A stretch of 64,000 nt of DNA from NCBI RefSeq assembly GCF_000744705.1, contig NZ_JQML01000001.1, positions 3,482,017 through 3,546,016 of the forward strand, written 5' to 3'. The DNA comes from Streptacidiphilus albus JL83. GTDB taxonomy: Bacteria > Actinomycetota > Actinomycetes > Streptomycetales > Streptomycetaceae. Numbering within the stretch: position 1 is the first letter of the stretch; the number at the start of each line of letters is the position of its first letter. Below the pieces are notes generated by a model. It was not told where the DNA came from. It saw only the letters and a list, made by a program, of their open reading frames with translations, and ran no database searches. The translations under genes were made by a program, and so were the position numbers. Positions 1-6,817 of the stretch are shown here, piece after piece.

Positions 1-2
1 TC

Positions 3-464
3 ACCGCCGCCCTGGCCGTCGCCGAACTGGCCGGCGTGCTGGCGGAGTCCGGCCGGACCCTGGGCGACCTGCTGGACGACCTGGCGCTCACCCACGGCCT
101 GCACGCCACCGAGCAGCGCTCCGCCCGGCTGCACGACCCGCACCGCATGGCCGCCGTCCTGGCCGGGCTGCGCGAGCGCCCGCCGACCGTCCTCGGCGGC
201 CTGCGGGTGGACTCCGCCGAGGACCTGGGGCAGGGCGCCGACGGCCTCCCACCCACCGAGGGGCTGCGCTACCGGCTGAGCGGCGACGGGGTCGCCTCGG
301 CCCGGGTGGTGGTCCGCCCCTCCGGGACGGAACCCAAGCTCAAGTGCTACCTGGAGGTGGTGGTCCCGGTGCCGTCGAGTGACGCGCTCGGCGACGCCCG
401 CACAACGGCGCGCGAACTCCTGGCAGCGATCGCCGCCGACCTCGGCTCCTCCGCCGGGATCTGA
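3..464 (+). CDS. Phosphomannomutase/phosphoglucomutase, C-terminal fragment
   Basis: Only the last 153 codons are in the window; the reading frame is open from base 3 to the TGA at 462-464. The C-terminal domain carries the RPSGTEPKLK signature of alpha-D-phosphohexomutases, the loop that binds the phosphate of the sugar phosphate. The family interconverts hexose 1- and 6-phosphates in the cytoplasm. The catalytic serine and metal-binding loops lie upstream of the window, so mannose, glucose or glucosamine specificity cannot be decided. The phosphatase gene follows 26 bp later on the same strand and may be co-transcribed. Confidence 0.85.
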   Translation, partial: TAALAVAELAGVLAESGRTLGDLLDDLALTHGLHATEQRSARLHDPHRMAAVLAGLRERPPTVLGGLRVDSAEDLGQGADGLPPTEGLRYRLSGDGVASARVVVRPSGTEPKLKCYLEVVVPVPSSDALGDARTTARELLAAIAADLGSSAGI

Positions 465-490
465 CGGCACGGCACTCTAGGGTGGCAGCC

Positions 491-1429
491 ATGGAGACCA
501 CCGACAATCCAGCGATATCCCTGTCCGGCGCGGCCCTCGGCGACCCGGCGGACGCCGCCCGGCTGCTGGACGTCCCCGGTGTCCGGAACCTGCGCGACGC
601 CGGGGGCCACGCCACGGCCGACGGCGGCCGGGTCCGCGACGGCGTGCTGTTCCGCTCCGGTTCGCTCGGCGAGCTTCGGCCCGAGGGCGCGGCCCGGCTC
701 GCCGAGCTCGGCCTGAGCACCGTCGTCGACCTGCGCGGAGGGCCCGAGGTCGCCTGCTGGCCGGACCTCCGGCACGGCCTGGAGTACACCCTGGTCTCCC
801 TGCCGACACTGCCGCCGCTGCCGGACGCCTCCGCCAACCCCGACTCGGCCAACCCCGACTCGGCCGACCCCGGCTCGGCCGTGAACGCCGCCGCCTCCAC
901 CGCCGACACCGCCGACACCGCCGACACCGCCGACACCGCCGACACCGCCGACACCGCCGGGAGGATCGCCGCCGCCCGGACGGCCGCCGCCGCCGACGGC
1001 GTCCACTTCGACGGCCTCGACTCGATGTACGTCTTCATGGCCGACGTGGCCGGTCCCCCGATCGTCGCCTGCCTCCGCCGGCTGCTGGAGCCCGGGGCGC
1101 TGCCCGCGCTGGTCCACTGCGCCGTCGGCAAGGACCGGACCGGGATCACCGTCGCCGTGCTGCTCGACGTCCTCGGGGTCGACCGGCGCACCATCGACGC
1201 CGACTACGTGCTCTCCAACACCGGCCTCGGGCTGCTCGGCGAGCCCGTCCACTACCTGGACGAGTTCGGCGTGGACCGGATCTCCCGGCCGGTCCACCCG
1301 GTCCTGCTGGAGCTGTTCCTGGACCGGGTGACCGCCCGCCACGGCAGCACCGCCGGGTTCCTCCGGGCGCACGGGCTGACCGGGGCCGAGCTGGAGCAGG
1401 TCCGGCGGCTGTTCACCCGCCCGGCCTGA
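491..1429 (+). CDS. Tyrosine/serine protein phosphatase (Y_phosphatase3 family)
   Basis: The 312-residue product has the P-loop HCAVGKDRTG, matching the CX5R active site of cysteine-dependent phosphatases, with an upstream NLRDAGG segment typical of the Y_phosphatase3 (tyrosine/serine phosphatase) family. The reaction would be phosphoester hydrolysis through a cysteinyl-phosphate; the substrate is unknown. I chose the ATG at 491 because an AGGG stretch lies just upstream; a GTG at 482 is in frame and possible. A low-complexity insert (Asn-Pro-Asp-Ser and Thr-Ala-Asp repeats) sits between the strands leading to the active site. The 3' end overlaps the convergent surface-protein gene by 17 bp. 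Confidence 0.85.
   Translation: METTDNPAISLSGAALGDPADAARLLDVPGVRNLRDAGGHATADGGRVRDGVLFRSGSLGELRPEGAARLAELGLSTVVDLRGGPEVACWPDLRHGLEYTLVSLPTLPPLPDASANPDSANPDSADPGSAVNAAASTADTADTADTADTADTADTAGRIAAARTAAAADGVHFDGLDSMYVFMADVAGPPIVACLRRLLEPGALPALVHCAVGKDRTGITVAVLLDVLGVDRRTIDADYVLSNTGLGLLGEPVHYLDEFGVDRISRPVHPVLLELFLDRVTARHGSTAGFLRAHGLTGAELEQVRRLFTRPA
902..958 (+). repeat. 9-bp in-frame minisatellite (Thr-Ala-Asp repeat)
   Basis: About six perfect copies of a 9-bp unit GCCGACACC lie head to tail inside the phosphatase gene and encode a run of Ala-Asp-Thr. A second, shorter repeat just upstream (about 832-880) encodes Asn-Pro-Asp-Ser twice. Copy number can change by slippage without breaking the frame, so the length of this surface loop is probably variable among strains. 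Confidence 0.9.
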
Positions 1430-2347
1430 GCCCCCGTCCGGGCCCGGGTCCCCGTCGCCGGACGCCGCGGCCGGTCCCGAGCAGCAGCGCGGCGCCGACG
1501 CCGAGCAGGGCCAGCGCGGTCAGCGCGGCCGGGCCGACCCCGGCCGAGCCGGTGTCGGCCAGCTGCGGCCGCCACCGGTCCGCCCGGTCGGCCGACGGCC
1601 GCGCCGCCCACTGCGCCGTCCACTCTGCCGTCCACTGCGTCTCCGGCTGCGCCGGACGGACGTGCCGCCGCACCCGGCGGGCCCGCTCCACCCGGAACAG
1701 GTAGGGCTCGGAGACGCCCACCGGCAGCGGCACCGACTGGCCGCCCAGCCGGACCGGCACGAAGCCCACGGCCATGGTCAGCCACTGACCATCGGGAGCC
1801 GACCGGCCGAAGCGCAGCCGCAGCGGGACGGCGGTGCGGCTCCCGGCCGCCAGGCCGGTCCCGGCGGCCGGCCCGACCTTCCCGGCCAGCACCCCCGCCT
1901 CGTCGAGCAGCCCCACCGGGTTCCAGCGCCCGGCCGCCCTCCGCCACTGCAGCTGGACGTCGCCCCGGTGCAGGGTGCGGGAGCGCGCCCCGAAGACCAC
2001 CACCGCGGCGACCCGTCGGCAGGGCACGGCCAGCCGGTTGCCGACGGTCAGCGAGAAACGCGACCAGCGGCCGCCGGCCGGGTACACCCGGTGCAGCCCC
2101 CGCAGCCGCAGTGCCAGCGCCTGCCGCTTCCCCTGGACCAGTTCGAGCCCGCAGCCCGGCGCGGACCGGGCGGGCTGCCGCCGTGCCGCCGTGGAGCCGT
2201 CCGCCGCCGCCCTGGGCGCCGCCCTGGCCGTCCCCGGGCCGGGGTCGCCGCCGCGGCCCGGTCGGGCGCACCGACGGCCAGCAGCGGCCCGGCCAGGGCC
2301 GCGGCCAGGCCCAGCCCCATCGTCTGCCGCATCCTCTTCTTGGTCAC
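1413..2347 (-). pseudogene. LAXTG-anchored surface protein, frameshifted after the signal peptide
   Basis: From the GTG at 2347 the minus strand encodes a signal peptide: basic VTKKRMRQT, a hydrophobic core GLGLAAALAGPLLAVGA, then an AAAA stretch. This frame soon becomes nonsense and stops near 2048. A different frame from about 2230 down to the TGA at 1413 encodes a convincing mature domain ending in LADTG, a hydrophobic helix and Arg-rich tail, the C-terminal sorting signal (LAXTG) used by class E sortases of actinomycetes. Adding one C to the C4 tract at 2232-2235 would join both halves into about 311 residues. Either the gene is broken, phase-variable, or one base is missing in the assembly. 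The function of the mature domain is not recognised. Confidence 0.7.
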
Positions 2348-2444
2348 GCTCCGAATCTGACACGCCACCAGCGGTCACGCCCGGCGGGCGCCCCCGCCGC
2401 ACCCGCCGTCCGGGTGTCCGCCCGGCGTCGGGCAGACTTCCAGG

Positions 2445-2942
2445 ATGAACATCATCATCCGCCCCGCTCTCGACTCGGAGCTCGACGCCGCAGGCCATCT
2501 CACCGCCGAGTCATTCATCGCCGACGGGCACACCGCGCGCGACGGCGACTACGCACAGCGACTGCGCGACGGGCGCGACCGCTCGGTGCAGGCCGAACTG
2601 CTGGTCGCGGTGGACCCCGCGAGCGGCGCCCTGCTCGGGTCGGTGACCTTCGCCCCGCCCGGCTCGCCCTACGCGGACCTGGCCCAGGAGCAGGAGGGCG
2701 AGTTCCGGATGCTGGCCGTCTCCGCCGAGGCCCGCGGCCGGGGCGCGGGCGAGGCGCTGGTCCGCGGCTGCATCGACCGGGCCCGCGAGCTCGGCCTGCC
2801 GCGGCTGGTGATGTCCACCCAGAACGCCATGGTCCACGCCCACCGGATATACGACCGGCTGGGCTTCGTCCGCACCCCCGAACGCGACTGGTCCCCGGTC
2901 CCCGGAGTGCAACTGATGACCTATTCGCTCGACCTCCGGTAG
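2445..2942 (+). CDS. GNAT family N-acetyltransferase
   Basis: The 165-residue protein has the GNAT fold: an N-terminal strand, a central FRMLAVSAEARGRGAGEAL segment matching motif A (acetyl-CoA pyrophosphate loop, here RGRGAG), and a C-terminal HRIYDRLGFVR motif B. It should transfer an acetyl group from acetyl-CoA to an amine in the cytoplasm; the substrate cannot be told from sequence. The ATG at 2445 follows a short intergenic stretch downstream of the divergent surface-protein gene. It stands alone, ahead of the nrd regulatory region, and is unlikely to be co-regulated with nrdAB. Confidence 0.85.
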   Translation: MNIIIRPALDSELDAAGHLTAESFIADGHTARDGDYAQRLRDGRDRSVQAELLVAVDPASGALLGSVTFAPPGSPYADLAQEQEGEFRMLAVSAEARGRGAGEALVRGCIDRARELGLPRLVMSTQNAMVHAHRIYDRLGFVRTPERDWSPVPGVQLMTYSLDLR

Positions 2943-3006
2943 CACGACCGGGGTCGACGGAGCGGAATTGCCGGTTCCAGTCGTCGGGTGAATCTCCTCA
3001 CGTCCG

Positions 3007-3053
3007 ACACAACATCTGGTGGTGCTTCTGAGAAGCGCCACCAGATGTATGCT
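3007..3053 (+). promoter_or_regulatory. Tandem NrdR boxes overlapping the nrdAB promoter
   Basis: The box at 3007-3022 (ACACAACATCTGGTGG) matches the palindromic NrdR box (acaCwAtATcTwGtgt) at 13 of 16 positions. A weaker, inverted second box lies at 3038-3053, 31 bp away start to start; a three-turn spacing is characteristic of NrdR sites. The two are near-perfect inverted copies: 3012-3022 pairs with 3038-3048, and GCTTC/GAAGC between them extends the stem around a TGA loop. A plausible -10 (TATGCT, 3049-3054) overlaps box 2, so NrdR binding would block initiation. Box assignment is by consensus comparison only. Confidence 0.75.
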
Positions 3054-3055
3054 CA

Positions 3056-3178
3056 CTCTCGCTGTCGACGCAGGGGAACCCGGTGCGAATCCGGGACTGC
3101 CCCGCAGCGGTGAGCGGCCGGTGCTTCTGCCTGGCCGCAAGTCCGATGACCTGCCGACAGCCGTGAACTTCCGGGCCT
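3056..3178 (+). ncRNA. Cobalamin (AdoCbl) riboswitch upstream of nrdA
   Basis: The leader contains the conserved cobalamin aptamer core: GGGAACCCGGTGCGAATCC, then GGGACTGCCCCGCAGCGGTG (about 3074-3113), and the B12 box AGTCCGATGACCTGCC at 3140-3155. It lies about 110 bp before the nrdA GTG. In Streptomyces coelicolor the class Ia nrdABS operon is repressed by coenzyme B12 through such a riboswitch, so that the B12-dependent class II enzyme is used when cobalamin is available. The region after the B12 box up to the nrdA RBS (3157-3285) would be the expression platform; the exact switching helix was not resolved by eye. Confidence 0.93.
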
Positions 3179-3285
3179 CGCGGGTGGGCCGAGGATGTGC
3201 TGCGCGCTGCCTTCATGCGTGCCTGCGCGCCTCGATCCCGCCCGTCGCGACCCACCGCCGACCGGCCGCCGACGAGGAGCGAAAA

Positions 3286-5673
3286 GTGATCGACACAGCC
3301 ACCGCCACCCTGCCCCAGCAGGCAGGTGGACCCGGTGCCCCCGGAACCGCCGACGGCCCCGGGGCCGCCCTGCTGCGTACCCTCACCGAGCGCTCCGTCG
3401 ACCTGACCGAGGTCGACCCCGGCCGGGTCGCCGCCGCCGCCCTGCGCGGGCGCAGCGGCTCCGCCGACTACGCAGAGTTGCGAGGGCTGGCCACCGAGGC
3501 CGCCGCCGCGCTGATCGCCGAGGACCCGCAGTACTCGCGGCTCGCCGCCCGGCTGCTGGCCGAGGAGATCCGCGAGGAGGCGAGCGGCCAGGGCGCCACC
3601 TGCTTCGCCGCCTCGGTCACCGTCGGCCACCGGGAGGGCCTGATCGGCGACGCGACCGCCGAGTTCGTCACCGCCCACGCCGACGCCCTGGACGCGGTGA
3701 TCGACTTCACCGCCGACGACCGCTTCGAGTACTTCGGCCTGCGCACGGTCTACTCCCGCTACCTGCTGCGCCACCCGATCACCCGTCAGGTGATCGAGAC
3801 CCCGCAGCACTTCCTGCTCCGCGTGGCCTGCGGCCTGCAGATCGGCGGCGACACCGGGTCCGTGGCCGAGGTGGCGGAGCTCTACCGGCTGATGAGCCGG
3901 CTGGAGTACCTGCCCTCCTCGCCGACCCTGTTCAACTCCGGCACCCGGCACCCGCAGATGTCCTCCTGCTACCTGCTGGACTCGCCGCTGGACGAGCTGG
4001 ACTCGATCTACAGCCGCTACGCCCAGATCGCCCGGCTGAGCAAGCACGCCGGCGGCATCGGCCTCTCCTACAGCCGGATCCGCTCCCGCGGCAGCCTGAT
4101 CCGGGGGACCAACGGCCAGTCCAACGGCATCGTGCCGTTCCTGCGGACGCTGGACTCCTCGGTCGCGGCGGTCAACCAGGGCGGCCGGCGCAAGGGCGCG
4201 GCCTGCGTCTACCTGGAGACCTGGCACGCGGACATCGAGGAGTTCCTGGAGCTCCGCGACAGCACCGGCGAGGAGGCCCGGCGCACCCACAACCTGAACC
4301 TGGCGCACTGGGTCCCGGACGAGTTCATGCGCCGGGTCGAGACCGACGGCGACTGGTCGCTGTTCTCCCCCGGCGACGTCCCGGAGCTGGTGGACCTGTG
4401 GGGCGCCGAGTTCGACGCCGGCTACGCCAAGGCCGAGGCGGCCGGCCTGGCCGTGCGCAGCATCCCGGCGCGCACCCTGTACGCCCGGATGATGCGCACC
4501 CTGGCGCAGACCGGCAACGGCTGGATGACCTTCAAGGACGCCTCCAACCGCGCCGCCAACCAGACCGCGCTGCCCGGCCGCACCGTCCACTCCTCCAACC
4601 TCTGCACCGAGATCCTGGAGGTCACGGACGACTCCGAGACCGCCGTCTGCAACCTCGGCTCGGTCAACCTGGCCGCCCACCTGCTGCCGGACGGCGAGGT
4701 CGACTGGGAGCGGCTGGACACCACCGTCCGCACCGCGGTGACCTTCCTGGACCGGGTGGTGGACATCAACTTCTACCCGACCCCCGAGGCCGGCGCCTCC
4801 AACTCCCGCTGGCGGCCGGTCGGCCTGGGCGTGATGGGCCTCCAGGACGTCTTCTTCCGGCGCCGGCTGGCCTTCGACTCGGCCGAGGCCAAGGCGCTGT
4901 CCACCCGGATCTCCGAGCGGATCATGCTGGCCGCCTACGAGACCAGCTGCGACCTGGCCGAGCGGCTCGGTCGGCACGAGGCCTACGCGGAGACCCGCGC
5001 CGCCCGCGGCGAGCTCCACATCGACCACTTCGAGACCGCCCCCACCTGGGCCGACCGCTGGGACGCGCTGCGCGCCCGGATCGCGGTGACCGGGCTGCGC
5101 AACTCGCTGCTGCTGGCCATCGCCCCGACCGCGACCATCGCCTCGATCGCCGGCGTCTACGAGTGCATCGAGCCGCAGGTCTCCAACCTGTTCAAGCGGG
5201 AGACCCTCAGCGGCGAGTTCCTGCAGGTCAACCCGTACCTGGTGGCGGACCTCAAGGCGCGCGGGCTGTGGACCGCCGCCGCCCGCGAGTCGCTGCGCGA
5301 GGCCAACGGCTCGGCGCTGGAGATCCCGGGCCTGCCGGAGGAGCTGGCCTCGCTCTACCGCACCGCCTGGGAGCTGCCGCAGCGCGCGCTGATCGACCTG
5401 GCCGCCGCCCGGATGCCCTACCTGGACCAGAGCCAGTCGCTGAACCTGTTCCTGGCCTCGCCCACCATCGGCAAGCTCAGCTCGATGTACGCGTACGCCT
5501 GGAAGGTCGGTCTGAAGACCACGTACTACCTGCGGTCGCGTCCGGCCACCCGGATCGCCCGCGCCGCCGCGGCGGCCCCGGTCGCCGCCGCCGCACCCCT
5601 TCCGATCGCCGAGGACGAGGCTGTCATCGCCTGCTCCCTGGAGAACCCCGAGTCCTGCGAGGCCTGCCAGTAA
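3286..5673 (+). CDS. nrdA: Class Ia ribonucleoside-diphosphate reductase, alpha subunit
   Basis: The 795-residue large subunit reduces ribonucleoside diphosphates to deoxy forms with NrdB. An N-terminal ATP-cone-like region (first ~100 residues) precedes the catalytic barrel. The thiyl-radical motif NLCTEI is present, as are the S-S-N residues before it, the PTATIA loop, the radical-transfer tyrosines in the MYAYAWKVGLKTTYYLR segment, and a C-terminal ESCEACQ with the CXXC pair that takes electrons from thioredoxin or glutaredoxin. Start GTG 3286 has an excellent GAGGAG seven bases upstream; longer in-frame extensions run back into the riboswitch and are rejected. The stop codon overlaps the nrdB start by one base. 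Confidence 0.95.
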   Translation: MIDTATATLPQQAGGPGAPGTADGPGAALLRTLTERSVDLTEVDPGRVAAAALRGRSGSADYAELRGLATEAAAALIAEDPQYSRLAARLLAEEIREEASGQGATCFAASVTVGHREGLIGDATAEFVTAHADALDAVIDFTADDRFEYFGLRTVYSRYLLRHPITRQVIETPQHFLLRVACGLQIGGDTGSVAEVAELYRLMSRLEYLPSSPTLFNSGTRHPQMSSCYLLDSPLDELDSIYSRYAQIARLSKHAGGIGLSYSRIRSRGSLIRGTNGQSNGIVPFLRTLDSSVAAVNQGGRRKGAACVYLETWHADIEEFLELRDSTGEEARRTHNLNLAHWVPDEFMRRVETDGDWSLFSPGDVPELVDLWGAEFDAGYAKAEAAGLAVRSIPARTLYARMMRTLAQTGNGWMTFKDASNRAANQTALPGRTVHSSNLCTEILEVTDDSETAVCNLGSVNLAAHLLPDGEVDWERLDTTVRTAVTFLDRVVDINFYPTPEAGASNSRWRPVGLGVMGLQDVFFRRRLAFDSAEAKALSTRISERIMLAAYETSCDLAERLGRHEAYAETRAARGELHIDHFETAPTWADRWDALRARIAVTGLRNSLLLAIAPTATIASIAGVYECIEPQVSNLFKRETLSGEFLQVNPYLVADLKARGLWTAAARESLREANGSALEIPGLPEELASLYRTAWELPQRALIDLAAARMPYLDQSQSLNLFLASPTIGKLSSMYAYAWKVGLKTTYYLRSRPATRIARAAAAAPVAAAAPLPIAEDEAVIACSLENPESCEACQ

Positions 5674-6701
5674 TGACCACCCCCTCCGTCCCCGCCGAAG
5701 AGAAGCGCCTGCTCGACCCGGGTTTCGAACTGACCCTCCGTCCGATGCGCTACCCGGACTTCTACGAGCACTACCGCAACGCCATCAAGAACACCTGGAC
5801 CGTGGAGGAGGTCGACCTCGCCTCCGACGTGGCCGACCTCGCCAAGCTGACGGCCGAGGAGCGCCACCTGCTGGGCCGACTGGTCGCGTTCTTCGCGACC
5901 GGCGACTCGATCGTCTCCAACAACCTGGTGCTGACCCTCTACAAGCACATCAACTCCCCGGAGGCGCGGCTCTACCTGTCCCGCCAGCTGTTCGAGGAGG
6001 CCGTCCACGTCCAGTTCTACCTGACCCTGCTGGACACCTACCTGCCCGACCCGGAGGACCGCAACGCGGCCTTCGCGGCGGTGGAGAACATCCCCTCCAT
6101 CCGCGAGAAGGCGCAGTTCTGCTTCCGCTGGATCAACGAGGTCGAGAAGCTCGACTCGCTGCAGACCAAGGCCGACCGCCGCCGCTTCCTGCTCAACCTG
6201 ATCTGCTTCGCGGCCTGCATCGAGGGCCTGTTCTTCTACGGCGCCTTCGCCTACGTCTACTGGTTCCGCTCGCGCGGCCTGCTGCACGGCCTGGCGACCG
6301 GCACCAACTGGGTCTTCCGGGACGAGTCCATGCACATGGACTTCGCCTTCCAGGTGGTCGACACCGTCCGCGAGGAGGAGCCCGACCTCTGGGACGACGA
6401 GCTGGCGGCGCAGGTCACCGGGATGCTGGAGGAGGCCGTCGAGGCCGAGCTGCAGTTCGCCCGCGACCTCTGCGGCGACGGCCTGCCCGGCATGAACACC
6501 GACTCCATGCGGCAGTACCTGGAGTGCGTCGCCGACCAGCGGCTCGCCCGCCTCGGCCTGCCGATCCGCTACGGCTCGGAGAACCCCTTCGGCTTCATGG
6601 AGCTGCAGGGCGTCCAGGAGCTGACCAACTTCTTCGAGCGCCGGGTCTCCGCCTACCAGGTCGCCGTCGAGGGCACGGTCTCCTTCGACGACGACTTCTA
6701 G
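5673..6701 (+). CDS. nrdB: Class Ia ribonucleotide reductase, beta (radical) subunit
   Basis: The 342-residue ferritin-like subunit holds the di-iron centre and tyrosyl radical. Ligand motifs are present: Asp in FFATGDS, EEAVH, a Glu in NEVEKL and RDESMH. The sequence EEAVHVQFY places a Tyr four residues after the His, as in E. coli Y122, so it should be a conventional tyrosyl-radical enzyme. The C-terminal acidic tail VSFDDDF is the NrdA docking peptide. The ATG at 5673 overlaps the nrdA stop (TAATG), so the two are translationally coupled. In Streptomyces a third gene, nrdS (AraC-like), usually follows; here a terminator follows directly. Confidence 0.95.
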   Translation: MTTPSVPAEEKRLLDPGFELTLRPMRYPDFYEHYRNAIKNTWTVEEVDLASDVADLAKLTAEERHLLGRLVAFFATGDSIVSNNLVLTLYKHINSPEARLYLSRQLFEEAVHVQFYLTLLDTYLPDPEDRNAAFAAVENIPSIREKAQFCFRWINEVEKLDSLQTKADRRRFLLNLICFAACIEGLFFYGAFAYVYWFRSRGLLHGLATGTNWVFRDESMHMDFAFQVVDTVREEEPDLWDDELAAQVTGMLEEAVEAELQFARDLCGDGLPGMNTDSMRQYLECVADQRLARLGLPIRYGSENPFGFMELQGVQELTNFFERRVSAYQVAVEGTVSFDDDF

Positions 6702-6720
6702 CGCCGGCGCGGTACCCCGC

Positions 6721-6756
6721 AGCGACCCGTCCGGCCCCGCGGCCGGGCGGGTCGCT
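6721..6756 (+). terminator. Hairpin terminator after nrdAB
   Basis: AGCGACCCG (6721-6729) pairs with CGGGTCGCT (6748-6756), and CCGGCC with GGCCGG inside, giving a 16-bp stem including one T-G pair around a CCGC loop, 20 bp after the nrdB stop. There is no T tract, which is usual for strong actinobacterial hairpins. It ends the operon before the S9 peptidase. Confidence 0.8.
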
Positions 6757-6817
6757 GCCGTCCGCAGCGCGAAACCCCCTTGCGCCGGAAGCGGTTCGCC
6801 TGTGCAGGATGCCGAGC

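Noticed and set aside
347..1372. Long reverse-strand open frames over the phosphatase gene
   Set aside because: Repetitive Gly/Val-rich translation mirrors the 9-bp repeat on the other strand; no start site or family features. The same applies to other very long antisense frames, for example 2998-5028 minus opposite nrdA, 41482-44127 minus opposite the ThiF and AarF genes, and 59573-63136 plus opposite adnB.
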